Source: an uncultured Erysipelotrichaceae bacterium
GTDB taxonomy: Bacteria > Bacillota_I > Bacilli_A > RF39 > UBA660
Length of the DNA: 45,365 nt
Reading direction: 5' to 3'
NCBI GenBank assembly: GCA_902783345.1
Contig: CACZQI010000003.1
Coordinates: 1-45,365 of the forward strand
Made by a program: the position numbers and the translations under genes. Shown here piece by piece: positions 24,625 through 33,463 of the stretch. The notes beneath the pieces were generated by a model. It worked only from the letters and a program-made list of their open reading frames with translations, searched no databases and had not been told where the DNA came from. How positions within the stretch are numbered: position 1 is the first letter of the stretch; each line of letters opens with the position of its first letter.

Positions 24625-25416
24625 ATGACAAAAATTATTTCATTAGTTAATCAAAAAGGTGGAGTTGGTAAAACAACTACTAGTATTAATTTAGCCGCTT
24701 CTTTAGGTAAATTAGGTCAAAAAACATTAATTATAGATTTAGATCCTCAAGGTAATGCAACAACTGGACTTGGAGTTAATAAAGGGGAAATAGAATACAG
24801 TATCTATGATGTGTTAAATGGTGGTGCTGGTGCTAAAGATGCGATTAGAAAAACTGGTTTTACCAATTTATCGATTATTCCGGCTACTATTAATTTAGCG
24901 GGATTAGATTTTGAATTAATGGAAAAAGGATATCAAAATGTTGCCTTTAAAAAGAATGAACAATTAAAAAATGCTTTAAGTTTAGTAAAAGATAATTATG
25001 ATTATATTATTATTGATTGTCCACCATCTTTAGGGCTTTTAACAACTAATGCATTAGTAGCAAGTGATAGTGTTATTATACCTGTTCAGTGTGAGTTTTT
25101 TGCTTTAGAAGGTATTACACAACTTCTTAATACAATAATTATGACTCAAACTAGATTAAATCCTAATTTAAAAATAGAAGGTGTTTTATTAACCCTACTA
25201 GACTCTAGAACAAATTTAGGATTAGAAGTTGTTGAAGAAGTACGTAAATTCTTTAAAGATAAAGTATTTAACACTATTATTCCAAGACTTATTAGATTAG
25301 TTGAAGCACCAAGTCATGGAGAACCAATTAATGAATATGATCCAACAAGTAGAGCAGCTGAAGCGTATACTAATTTAGCCAAGGAGGTTATAGAAAGAGA
25401 TGGAAACAGGTACTAA
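24625..25416 (+). CDS. parA: Chromosome partitioning ATPase ParA (Soj)
   Basis: A 263-residue ParA/Soj ATPase that binds DNA and moves ParB-parS complexes during chromosome segregation. The deviant Walker A QKGGVGKTTT is at 10-19, followed by DLDPQGNATTGLG near 38-50 and the DCPPSLGLLT motif near 133-142. It lacks the N-terminal HTH of plasmid ParA proteins, which indicates a chromosomal type. It overlaps parB by 17 nt. The gene order parA-parB-mscS-DUF951 resembles the B. subtilis soj-spo0J-yyzM region. Confidence 0.95.
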   Translation: MTKIISLVNQKGGVGKTTTSINLAASLGKLGQKTLIIDLDPQGNATTGLGVNKGEIEYSIYDVLNGGAGAKDAIRKTGFTNLSIIPATINLAGLDFELMEKGYQNVAFKKNEQLKNALSLVKDNYDYIIIDCPPSLGLLTTNALVASDSVIIPVQCEFFALEGITQLLNTIIMTQTRLNPNLKIEGVLLTLLDSRTNLGLEVVEEVRKFFKDKVFNTIIPRLIRLVEAPSHGEPINEYDPTSRAAEAYTNLAKEVIERDGNRY

Positions 25417-26308
25417 GAGAAAAGCTTTAGGTAAAGGCTTAGAACAACTTTTTAATAGTGAACAGTTAGATTTTGATTCAATTGATAAAATTGAAGAAAA
25501 GATAGTTGAAAGTGTAAGTGCTGGTAAAAATGATATTGTAGATATTCCAATAGATGAAATTCGCTCTAATCCATATCAGCCAAGAACTTATTTTGAACCA
25601 GAAAGTTTAAAGGAACTATCTGAAAGTATTAAAATTCATGGAGTAGTTGAACCAGTAATAGTAAAAAAGGCTATTCATGGATATGAACTTGTAGCAGGTG
25701 AAAGAAGATGCAAAGCTAGTAAAATGGCAGGTTTAGAAACTGTCCCTGCAATTGTTAAAGATTTTTCTGACCAAGAAATGATGGATATTGCGATTTTAGA
25801 AAATATTCAAAGAGAAGATTTAAGTGCTATTGAACTTGCTGAAGGTTTTGAAAAGTATATTGCATCAACTGGTATGACTCAAGAAGAAGTTGCTGTAAAA
25901 TTTGGTAAAAGTCGTAGTTACATTACCAATCTTTTAGGTTTATTAAAACTTCCTAAAACTGTAAGAGATCAAATAAATACTAAAGAAATTAGTCCATCTC
26001 ATGCAAGAGTATTAAGTAAACTAAATGATGCCGATTTAATAAATAAACTTGCTAATAGGATTGTTAAAGAAGATTTATCAGTTCGTGAACTTGAAAAAAT
26101 AAGTATGGCTGATGAACTACCTAAAAGACAACCTGTAGTGCGTACACAATCAAGACCATATTTATATAATTCATACGAAAATATTTTAAGAGATAAACTT
26201 GGAGTTAAAGTTGTAATTACTAAAGGTAAAATTACTATTCCTTTTGATAGTGATGCCGATTTAGCAAGAATTTTTGAAATATTAAATGTAGAATTGGATG
26301 AAGATTAA
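25400..26308 (+). CDS. parB: Chromosome partitioning protein ParB (Spo0J)
   Basis: A 302-residue ParB. Its N-terminal ParA-activating peptide is basic (TKRKALGKGLEQLF), the ParB/sulfiredoxin-like CTPase domain at about 46-130 has the CTP-binding motif GERRCKAS, and a helix-turn-helix follows (TQEEVAVKFGKSRSYITNLL) before a C-terminal dimer domain. It binds parS sites and slides as a clamp. I did not see a consensus parS in this window. RBS AAGGAGG lies inside parA. Confidence 0.95.
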   Translation: METGTKRKALGKGLEQLFNSEQLDFDSIDKIEEKIVESVSAGKNDIVDIPIDEIRSNPYQPRTYFEPESLKELSESIKIHGVVEPVIVKKAIHGYELVAGERRCKASKMAGLETVPAIVKDFSDQEMMDIAILENIQREDLSAIELAEGFEKYIASTGMTQEEVAVKFGKSRSYITNLLGLLKLPKTVRDQINTKEISPSHARVLSKLNDADLINKLANRIVKEDLSVRELEKISMADELPKRQPVVRTQSRPYLYNSYENILRDKLGVKVVITKGKITIPFDSDADLARIFEILNVELDED

Positions 26309-27126
26309 TGGAAACATTTGATAAAGTATTAGATGTAGTTAAATCAGTTAAATTTTATGGGCCTGCTTTAGTTATTATTCTATCTTGGATTATATATGCT
26401 ATTATAGCTAAAATGATAGATAAGGCTAATGTTAGAGGTAAAACTGAATTAGAAAAGAAAAGAAGAAAAACAGTTATATTACTTATTAAAAATATTATAA
26501 AGTATGTAATTATTATCTTAGCAGCTCTTAATATTTTAAGTATATATGGAGTTAATACTACTTCAATTCTTGCTGGTTTAGGCGTAATTGGAGCAGTTAT
26601 TGGTCTTGCTTTTCAAGATTTATTAAAAGATATTATTGGGGGAGTAAATATTATTTTAGATAATTATTATGTAGTAGGTGATTTAGTAACCTTTAATGAC
26701 TTTACAGGAACTGTAATTGAGTTTGGACTTAAAAGCACAAAAATTCAAAGTGCTAAAGGTGAAGTCTTAGTTATCGCTAATCGTAATGTTGATAAAATCA
26801 TTAACTTAAGTCAGAAAAAATGTTCAATTATGTTAACTATACCTACAGCATATGAATGTGATCATAAAAAAGTTGAGAAAATTTTAAATAAAGTTCTTAC
26901 TAAACTTAAAAAAGAGACAGAAGTATCAGAAGATGATACAGAATACCTAGGAATTGATGCATTTGAATCATCAAGTATTAGTTATTTAATTAAAATTAAA
27001 TGTTCACAAGGTAGTCAGTTTAAAATTAAAAGACTTGCTTTAAAACTAATTAAAGAAGCTTATGAAGAAAATGATATTAAAATACCTTATGATCAAATAG
27101 AGGTCCATAATGGAAAAGATATATAA
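26308..27126 (+). CDS. mscS: Small-conductance mechanosensitive channel MscS family
   Basis: A 272-residue MscS-type channel that releases solutes on osmotic downshift. Membrane helices lie at about 15-36, 53-73 and 79-101; the pore helix is GLGVIGAVIGLAFQDLLKD, and the beta domain has VVGDLVTFNDFTGTVIEFGL. The soluble C-terminal domain follows. The start codon overlaps the stop of parB, and the end overlaps the DUF951 gene by 17 nt. Confidence 0.92.
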   Translation: METFDKVLDVVKSVKFYGPALVIILSWIIYAIIAKMIDKANVRGKTELEKKRRKTVILLIKNIIKYVIIILAALNILSIYGVNTTSILAGLGVIGAVIGLAFQDLLKDIIGGVNIILDNYYVVGDLVTFNDFTGTVIEFGLKSTKIQSAKGEVLVIANRNVDKIINLSQKKCSIMLTIPTAYECDHKKVEKILNKVLTKLKKETEVSEDDTEYLGIDAFESSSISYLIKIKCSQGSQFKIKRLALKLIKEAYEENDIKIPYDQIEVHNGKDI

Positions 27127-27301
27127 ATTAAATGATAAAGTTATTATGAAAAAGCCTCATGCATGCAAGACAAATGAATGGATAATTACTAGAGTTGGTG
27201 TTGATATTAAAATAAAATGCATAAATTGTAATCGTGAGATTATGATGGATAGATTAGAATTTGAAAAAAAATTAAGGAGAATAATTAATGAAGAGAATTA
27301 A
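27110..27301 (+). CDS. DUF951 protein (YyzM-like)
   Basis: A 63-residue protein of the DUF951 family with the conserved MKKPHACKTNEWIITRVGVD, then CINCNREIMMDR. The cysteines could bind zinc. The same family (B. subtilis YyzM) lies near ychF and the parAB locus in other Bacilli, which supports orthology. The function is unknown; a nucleic-acid-binding role has been suggested for such small folds. Confidence 0.9.
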   Translation: MEKIYKLNDKVIMKKPHACKTNEWIITRVGVDIKIKCINCNREIMMDRLEFEKKLRRIINEEN

Positions 27302-28820
27302 ACGGATAAGAGAAAAAATTGTCTTACATCCTATTATTACTTTTTGTTTCTTAATCTTAGGAACAATTGTATTAAGTGGTATATTAACTTTATTTAATGT
27401 AAGTGCCACTTATAATATGATAACTAGTAATGGAAGTTACATTAAAGAACTTGTAACAGTTGAAAATTTATTTAGTTTAAGTGGCATTAAATTTATATTT
27501 AGTAATGCGGTATCTAACTTTGCTTCATTTACCCCTTTATCAATGCTTATTATTACATTATTTGGTATTGGTATTATGGATAAAAGTGGTTTTTTAGATT
27601 CATTTTTCTATGTTTTAACTAGAAAAGTTAGTAAGAAAACAGTTACTTTTGTATTATCATTAATATGTATTTTATCTTCAATAGTAGGAGATTTAAGTTT
27701 TATTGTTTTAATACCAATTGCAGCTCTATTATTTAAATATGGTAAAAGGCATCCTAAAGCTGGTATTATATGTGCTTTTGCATCACTCACTTGTGGTATT
27801 GGAATTAACATTTTAATGAGTAGTATTGATTCTACAGTTTTAGGTTATACATCAGAAAGTGCAAACTTACTTATTAAAGATTACACGATTGGAACTTATT
27901 CATATATATTAATAATGCTAGTAGCTTCTATTTCAATGGCTATAATAAATACTTCAATTACCGAAAGAGTAATTGCACCTAAACTTGGGAAATATGAAGG
28001 ATTAGAAGAGGAAGAAGATTATTTAACTAAAAGAGAAAAGAGAGGCTTATTAATTGCTTCTTTTGCGGGTATATTATATATATTATTCTTTATTTATAAT
28101 ATAATTCCTGGTGCTCCTTTTGGAGGTAATTTCTTAGATTATCATCAAAAACTATATATTGATAAATTATTTGGTTATAATTCTTTCTTTAATCAAGGAT
28201 TTGTCTTTGTTGTAACTTTGTTATTCTTTATCTTAGGTTTTACTTATGGTATTTCAACGAAATCAATTAAGAATCAAAAAGATTTTGGTGATGCATTAAG
28301 TTATTTATTAGATAAAATTGGTAAAGTATTAGTTTTAATATTCTTTGCTTCATCATTAATTTTTATCTTTAAGAAAACTAATATTGGTTTAGTTGTAACT
28401 GCTAGTTTTGCTAACATAATTAGTAATTCTGGTTTTACTGGAATTCCATTAATTATTTTATTATTTATCTTTAGTGCGATTGCTACTATTATCTTACCAG
28501 GTACAGTTAATAAATGGGCAATCTTAAGTGGATCAGTAGTACCAACCTTTATGAATGCTGGTTTATCACCAGAATTTGCGGCTTTAGTATTTAGAGCTGG
28601 AGAATGTGCTACATATGGCCTTACACCAATTATGGCATATTTTGTTATTTATATAGCTTTTATGGAATTATATAACACAAATGAACAAGAAGGTATTTTT
28701 GGTAGTATAAAATATATAGTTCCTTATTCACTTGCTACTTTTGCGATGTGGATAGTTATTATATTATTGTTCTATATAATTGGACTTCCACTTGGTATAG
28801 GAGCATTCCCTGGTTTATGA
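27288..28820 (+). CDS. AbgT family transporter
   Basis: A 510-residue membrane protein with about 11-13 helices matching AbgT/MtrF-type transporters: TPLSMLIITLFGIGIMDKSG, two re-entrant hairpin regions, then the conserved PGTVNKWAILSGSVVPTFMN and FRAGECATYGLTPIMAYF. Family members import p-aminobenzoyl-glutamate (folate salvage) or export sulfonamides. No abgA/abgB hydrolase is nearby. It starts within the DUF951 gene and overlaps the next gene by 4 nt. Confidence 0.85.
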   Translation: MKRIKRIREKIVLHPIITFCFLILGTIVLSGILTLFNVSATYNMITSNGSYIKELVTVENLFSLSGIKFIFSNAVSNFASFTPLSMLIITLFGIGIMDKSGFLDSFFYVLTRKVSKKTVTFVLSLICILSSIVGDLSFIVLIPIAALLFKYGKRHPKAGIICAFASLTCGIGINILMSSIDSTVLGYTSESANLLIKDYTIGTYSYILIMLVASISMAIINTSITERVIAPKLGKYEGLEEEEDYLTKREKRGLLIASFAGILYILFFIYNIIPGAPFGGNFLDYHQKLYIDKLFGYNSFFNQGFVFVVTLLFFILGFTYGISTKSIKNQKDFGDALSYLLDKIGKVLVLIFFASSLIFIFKKTNIGLVVTASFANIISNSGFTGIPLIILLFIFSAIATIILPGTVNKWAILSGSVVPTFMNAGLSPEFAALVFRAGECATYGLTPIMAYFVIYIAFMELYNTNEQEGIFGSIKYIVPYSLATFAMWIVIILLFYIIGLPLGIGAFPGL

Positions 28821-29452
28821 TAATTAAAGGATATATTTATATTTATTTATATATTTTCTTTATTATAGGTATAGCGACTTTACTTTACAAAAAAGGCAAA
28901 GGTACATATACTCGTAAGATTATTCATATTGGTGTATCATTTTCTTATTTAATATTTTATAAGTATTTTGGGGCAAGTATTCATTTAATAATAGTACCAA
29001 TTACTTTTGTAATAATAAATTATTTAAGTTATAAAAAAGGTATTTTTAAATCAATGGAAGAAGTAAGTAGTTTTGGGACAGTGTATTATGCATTAAGCTG
29101 TTTAATATTAGCGATTACAACTTACTTTTATCCAGAATTTTATCCATATTTTGGCATTGGTTTATTTATAATGGGAATAGGAGATGGACTTGCACCAATC
29201 ATTGGTCAAAATATAAAAAGTATAAATATATATAAAGATAAAACACTTGCGGGGACATTAACTGTAGTAATTGTGGCATTAATAGTAGTAATAGTTTTTA
29301 ATAATATATTTAAGATAAATTATGAAATATGGAAAATAATCCTTATAAGTATAATGAGTGGATTATTAGAAATAATAGGTAAAAAGGGGTTAGACAATTT
29401 AAGTTTACCAGTTGGTATAGCATTTATAAGTTGGGCGTTAGGAGTGATATAA
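28817..29452 (+). CDS. VTE5-like polyprenol/phytol kinase family protein
   Basis: A 211-residue polytopic protein (about 6-7 helices) with the dolichol/phytol kinase and CDP-diglyceride synthase-like signature GIGDGLAPIIGQN, then YKDKTLAGTLTVV. Plant VTE5 phosphorylates phytol using CTP. The start at 28817 overlaps the AbgT stop (ATGA), and a DUF92 gene follows after one base. The neighbour makes an isoprenoid alcohol kinase role more likely than a generic phosphatidate cytidylyltransferase. Confidence 0.75.
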   Translation: MIIKGYIYIYLYIFFIIGIATLLYKKGKGTYTRKIIHIGVSFSYLIFYKYFGASIHLIIVPITFVIINYLSYKKGIFKSMEEVSSFGTVYYALSCLILAITTYFYPEFYPYFGIGLFIMGIGDGLAPIIGQNIKSINIYKDKTLAGTLTVVIVALIVVIVFNNIFKINYEIWKIILISIMSGLLEIIGKKGLDNLSLPVGIAFISWALGVI

Positions 29453-29453
29453 A

Positions 29454-30191
29454 ATGTATTTAGCAGTTTTGCTTCCATCAATTTTTGCATTATATGCATT
29501 ATATAAAAATAAGATAACTGTTCCTGGCATTATTGCTGCTTGGATTATGGGGATTATTATAACCTATATTGGAAGAATACCTGCATTTATCGCTCTTTCA
29601 CTAACATTTGTTTTAACAATTTTATCTGATAAATTAAAAAATCAAGAAGAAAAAAGAACAATATATCAAATGTTTAGTAATGTTTTAACGGCAACTTGCG
29701 CACTTATTATTTATTATTTTAAACAAAGTGAAATATTTATTGTTATGTATTATGCTGTAATTGGGGGAAGCCTTGCAGATACACTTGCATCATCAATAGG
29801 ATTTCTTGCTAAGGGTAAAAATATTAATCCTTTAACCTTTAAACTAATGAAAAAGGGAGAATCAGGCGCAGTTTCTTCTTTGGGACTATCAGCATCATTT
29901 TTAGCAGGACTTATAATTGGTGGAGTATATTATTTATATGATGGTTATATAGTTAATTATTTAATTATAATATTAATGAGTGGTTTTGGCTCATATGTTG
30001 ATAGTGTTATGGGTGCTTATTTACAAGGTAAATTTAAATGTCCTAAATGTCATAAACAAGTTGAAAATAAAATGCATTGTGGCAAAAAGACTAAGTTAAT
30101 TCATGGAATTAGATTTATAGATAATGATGTGGTTAATTTACTTAGTAATATTATAGTATTTGTTATAACATATTTAATTATGATAATATAG
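29454..30191 (+). CDS. DUF92 (VTE6-like) membrane protein with zinc ribbon
   Basis: A 245-residue DUF92 protein with about 6-7 helices and the family motifs VIGGSLADTLASSIGFLA and ESGAVSSLGLSASFLAGLII. A loop holds CPKCH...HCGKKT, a possible zinc site, before the last helix. The plant relative VTE6 phosphorylates phytyl phosphate to the diphosphate. Following directly after a VTE5-like gene, it would complete a two-step alcohol-to-diphosphate salvage. It ends in a small terminator. Confidence 0.8.
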   Translation: MYLAVLLPSIFALYALYKNKITVPGIIAAWIMGIIITYIGRIPAFIALSLTFVLTILSDKLKNQEEKRTIYQMFSNVLTATCALIIYYFKQSEIFIVMYYAVIGGSLADTLASSIGFLAKGKNINPLTFKLMKKGESGAVSSLGLSASFLAGLIIGGVYYLYDGYIVNYLIIILMSGFGSYVDSVMGAYLQGKFKCPKCHKQVENKMHCGKKTKLIHGIRFIDNDVVNLLSNIIVFVITYLIMII

Positions 30192-30210
30192 ATGCTAAGC
30201 ATCTTTTTTA
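30190..30210 (+). terminator. Terminator after the DUF92 gene
   Basis: AGATG (30190-30194) pairs with CATCT (30200-30204), followed by TTTTT. It lies only 14 bases before the RBS of the phosphoesterase gene, so it may act as an attenuator for that gene. Confidence 0.6.
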
Positions 30211-30227
30211 GTTTAGAAGGAGTTAAA

Positions 30228-30713
30228 ATGAAAATATTCGTAACTGCTGATACGCATTTTAATCATGAAAATATTATTGAATATTGTAATAGACCATATA
30301 AAAATGCTTTAGAAATGAATGAAGATATCATTAATAAATGGAATGAAATAGTTACTAATGAAGATATTATTTATCATTTAGGTGACTTTGGTTTTGGAAG
30401 TAAAAAAGAATTACAAGATATTTTTAATAGATTAAATGGACAAAAGTATTTAATAATGGGTAATCATGATCTAAGAGTTGGTAAAAAGTATTATTTAGAT
30501 TTAGGTTTTATTAATGTTTATAAGAAGTTTTTTGAATTAGATGGTAAATATATTTTTACACATAAACCAGTAGAAGTATTACCAGATAAAATTAATATTT
30601 ATGGTCATATTCATGATAAACCGGTAGATCCTAGATTTGATGATGAAAATCATCTTTGTGTAAGTTTGGATAAAACTAAATTTAAACCACATTTGTTAGT
30701 AAAGAAAAGATAA
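30228..30713 (+). CDS. Calcineurin-like metallophosphoesterase
   Basis: A 161-residue compact phosphoesterase with all metal-binding motifs: TADTHFNHENII, HLGDFG, MGNHD, THKP and YGHIHDKP. Proteins of this size and motif set are often encoded by phages and Firmicutes and act on phosphodiesters or phosphomonoesters; the substrate is unknown. The start at 30228 follows AGAAGGAG; an upstream ATG at 30192 lies in the terminator. Confidence 0.85.
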   Translation: MKIFVTADTHFNHENIIEYCNRPYKNALEMNEDIINKWNEIVTNEDIIYHLGDFGFGSKKELQDIFNRLNGQKYLIMGNHDLRVGKKYYLDLGFINVYKKFFELDGKYIFTHKPVEVLPDKINIYGHIHDKPVDPRFDDENHLCVSLDKTKFKPHLLVKKR

Positions 30714-30720
30714 TTATAAT

Positions 30721-30742
30721 GCACTTTTAAAAGTGTTTTTTT
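30721..30742 (+). terminator. Terminator of the phosphoesterase gene
   Basis: CACTTTT (30722-30728) pairs with AAAAGTG (30729-30735), followed by seven T. Confidence 0.75.
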
Positions 30743-30778
30743 AAATTATGCGAATTTTAAAAATTTGTATTTTTTAAA

Positions 30779-30807
30779 TTGACAGAAAAATGTATTAATG
30801 TTAGTAT
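30779..30807 (+). promoter_or_regulatory. Promoter of the adhesin gene
   Basis: A perfect TTGACA (30779-30784), 17-nt spacer and TAGTAT (30802-30807). Confidence 0.75.
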
Positions 30808-30859
30808 ATAGACTTATAAGTATTTGGGCTTTTATGCTGTAGTAAGGGGGATTATAATT

Positions 30860-32611
30860 ATGAGTACTTATTTTAAATATCTAATTCTAGTATTTATTGC
30901 ATTTTTTGCTATCAATTGTGTTGTATTTGCTGAAGAATTAGACTACAATGATCAAACTGAAGTTGTTAATCAAGTTCCTAATGATGAAGAATCTTTAGAA
31001 CCAACTGAAGATGCTAATGCCTTAGAAATGGTTAATAGTGATTTGGAATTTTTAGAATCTGAAGAGACAACTACTAGTGAAATTCAACTACAAAAAGTTA
31101 AAGTTATTATTAGTAAAGTTGATGAAGAAGGGAATCCACTAAGTGGTGCTAAACTTCAAATAATTGATTCTAATAATAATGTAGTTGATGAATGGACTAG
31201 TGATGGTGAAAAACATAGTATTATGTTACCAGATGGTAAATATATTTTACATGAAACAGAAGCACCAGAAGGATATGATTTAGCAGAAGATAAAGAATTT
31301 ACGGTAACTGTTGTAGTAGAAGTTGGATATAAGGCTAATACTGAGTATCCTAATATACCATGTGAAGCTGCAACAATATATTATGTTGAAGTAGAAGGAA
31401 AAAGACATGAAGTATACTGTATTAACCAGTTTTTAACTGAACCAGGACCAGATGCAGATTATAATGGTAAAATTTTAACTGCTGATGATATTAGGAACTA
31501 TACTCAGCAAACTGTTCTTGAAGATCCTTATGCTAATCCTGGAGGAGAAGGGGCAGTATCAGGACATGGTCACTTAACTGAAAATCCTATTGATGTTTCA
31601 GATCAAACACTTTCAGATCAAGAATTATATGATACTGTATTAAATATTATTTATCGTCGTACACTTGCACGAAAACAAGATAGATTTGCTGACGAAGAAG
31701 CGCTTCCAGATGAAGCAATATCATTTTTAACAGAAATGGCTTTAAAAACATATACGAATGCTGGTGTAACTCAAATTCAAAGATGGGATAAATTACAAAG
31801 TGGTGAAGAAGCAGTATATGTTCAAGAAGGTAAATATTATTGGTATTTAATGCATATGTACAAAGATTATGTTTATGATCCTGATAGTCCAAACGGATTT
31901 AGAACTGAAATCGGACATGGAGATGCACTTGGAAACTTTGCAAGACACTGGACAATTAACAAGCCATTACATGAAACAAGAAACTTATCTGTAGATCATC
32001 CAATTTATGCTGATTATTTCTATTTCTTAATGGGTGATGATGTATCAAGATCTTTAATTCATCCAGAAGATATGCATATTTATATTTATCAAGCAGCAAA
32101 TGTTTTAGATGATGATGAAGGATTTCAAAACTTATTAGGTATAACAGGTTACTTAGAAGATTTTGAGCCACAAGAACAAGAAGTTGAAATGGTTAACAAT
32201 TATAGTACTAAAAAGAGAAATATCTCTGTAACAAAAGTATGGAATGATAAAGAAAACTACGATGGCAAAAGAGCAGATAATGTAACTGTTAATTTATATG
32301 CTGATGGCAGTATTATTGATAGTGTAGAATTAAACGAAGCAAATAACTGGCAACATACATGGACAGATTTAGATATATATCAAAAAGGTGAAGAAATTAA
32401 ATATACTGTTGATGAAAACAAAATTGAAGAATATGTTACTGTAATTGAAGGAGATATGGATAATGGATTTACTATTATCAATAGTATCCCTGAAACAGAG
32501 CCTCATAATAATCCATATACAGAAGATAATGTTTATGCATATATGCTAATGTTATTAATCGGTTTAATAGGTTTAGGAAGATACACATATTCCTATGCTA
32601 AAAATAATTAA
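30860..32611 (+). CDS. Sortase-anchored adhesin with Cna-B and thioester domains
   Basis: A 583-residue surface protein. In order: signal peptide (1-24), acidic linker, SpaA/Cna-B domain (about 76-138, ending ETEAPEGYDL), a thioester domain (about 170-425) with Cys187 in VYCINQF and a candidate partner Gln411 in IYIYQAA, a second Cna-B domain (about 450-545, ISVTKVWNDKENYDGKRADN), then sorting signal NPYTE at 551-555, a hydrophobic helix and a short tail. Thioester domains of Gram-positive adhesins bind host surfaces covalently; Cna-B domains are stiffened by isopeptide bonds. ATG 30860 follows AAGGGGG. The sortase gene is next. Confidence 0.82.
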   Translation: MSTYFKYLILVFIAFFAINCVVFAEELDYNDQTEVVNQVPNDEESLEPTEDANALEMVNSDLEFLESEETTTSEIQLQKVKVIISKVDEEGNPLSGAKLQIIDSNNNVVDEWTSDGEKHSIMLPDGKYILHETEAPEGYDLAEDKEFTVTVVVEVGYKANTEYPNIPCEAATIYYVEVEGKRHEVYCINQFLTEPGPDADYNGKILTADDIRNYTQQTVLEDPYANPGGEGAVSGHGHLTENPIDVSDQTLSDQELYDTVLNIIYRRTLARKQDRFADEEALPDEAISFLTEMALKTYTNAGVTQIQRWDKLQSGEEAVYVQEGKYYWYLMHMYKDYVYDPDSPNGFRTEIGHGDALGNFARHWTINKPLHETRNLSVDHPIYADYFYFLMGDDVSRSLIHPEDMHIYIYQAANVLDDDEGFQNLLGITGYLEDFEPQEQEVEMVNNYSTKKRNISVTKVWNDKENYDGKRADNVTVNLYADGSIIDSVELNEANNWQHTWTDLDIYQKGEEIKYTVDENKIEEYVTVIEGDMDNGFTIINSIPETEPHNNPYTEDNVYAYMLMLLIGLIGLGRYTYSYAKNN

Positions 32612-32639
32612 CCTATAGTTTAATGCTATAGGTTTTTAT
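32612..32639 (+). terminator. Terminator of the adhesin gene
   Basis: CCTATAG (32612-32618) pairs with CTATAGG (32626-32632), followed by a T-run. Confidence 0.85.
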
Positions 32640-32668
32640 TTGACAATTTTTATCTTAAATGATAATAT
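32640..32668 (+). promoter_or_regulatory. Promoter of the sortase gene
   Basis: TTGACA (32640-32645), 17-nt spacer, TAATAT (32663-32668), directly after the adhesin terminator. Confidence 0.7.
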
Positions 32669-32694
32669 ATTAACCTGAAAAACAGGGGGTTAAA

Positions 32695-33405
32695 ATGAAT
32701 AAAAAATATTCTTTAATTATGATATTAATATCATTACTTTGCACGATATTTGCTTCATATAAATTAATCTATTGGAAAAATAGCATAACTGAAAACTCAA
32801 ATATTGAAAAAGAGATTAATTCAATAAATAATGTTAATTATGATACACTTTTAAACTATCTAATAGAGTATAATGAGGATACAGTTGGCTATTTAAAAGT
32901 TAATAATACTAGAATTAATAATGTAGTTGTTCAAAGTAATGATAATAAATATTATCTTACCCATAACTTTATGAAAAAAGGCAACTCTGCAGGATGGTTA
33001 TTTGCTGACTTTCATAATAAAATTGATGAAAGCGATAAAAATCTAATTATATATGGTCATAATATGAAAAATGGTAGTATGTTTGGTACTTTAAAAAATA
33101 CTATGCAAAGCGCTTGGTATAAGAATCCTAGTAACCAAACAATTACCTTTGCAACTTTAAAAGGGATTTTTACTTATCAAGTATTTTCTATTTATTCAAT
33201 ACCAGTAGAAGATTATTATATTACTACTAATTTTAAAAATGATGATGAATTTAATATTTTTATTAATACTTTAAAAGGAAGATCAATTTATAATTTTGAT
33301 GTTACCTTAAATAAAAATGATAAAATTCTTACTTTATCAACTTGTAATAGTGGTGGCAAAAACCGAACCGTTTTACATGCAAAATTAGTTAAAATTGACA
33401 AATAA
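32695..33405 (+). CDS. Class B sortase
   Basis: A 236-residue membrane-anchored transpeptidase with one N-terminal helix (about 5-24). The class B motifs are YYLTHNFMKKGNSAGWLF, IIYGHNMKNGSMFG with catalytic His122, LSTCNSG with Cys217, and KNRTVLHAKL with Arg224. Class B sortases recognise NPxT-type signals. The upstream adhesin ends in NPYTE, so this is its probable dedicated anchoring enzyme. RBS AGGGGGTT precedes the ATG. Confidence 0.9.
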   Translation: MNKKYSLIMILISLLCTIFASYKLIYWKNSITENSNIEKEINSINNVNYDTLLNYLIEYNEDTVGYLKVNNTRINNVVVQSNDNKYYLTHNFMKKGNSAGWLFADFHNKIDESDKNLIIYGHNMKNGSMFGTLKNTMQSAWYKNPSNQTITFATLKGIFTYQVFSIYSIPVEDYYITTNFKNDDEFNIFINTLKGRSIYNFDVTLNKNDKILTLSTCNSGGKNRTVLHAKLVKIDK

Positions 33406-33413
33406 TAATAATA

Positions 33414-33457
33414 ACCTATTTTAAATAATTATGCTATAATGTTTATATAAAATAGGT
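33414..33457. promoter_or_regulatory. Promoter enclosed by a perfect inverted repeat that covers the ribosome binding site
   Basis: ACCTATTTTA (33414-33423) and TAAAATAGGT (33448-33457) are perfect 10-bp inverted arms. Between them lies TGCTATAAT (33432-33440). The right arm overlaps the Shine-Dalgarno AGGTGGT. RNA read through from the sortase gene would hide the site, while RNA starting at the internal promoter (about 33447) would leave it free. Confidence 0.6.
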
Positions 33458-33463
33458 GGTAAC

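Noticed and set aside
24500..24625. parS site near parAB
   Set aside because: No sequence close to the TGTTTCACGTGAAACA consensus was seen here or elsewhere in the window by eye; a computed scan could still find a diverged site.
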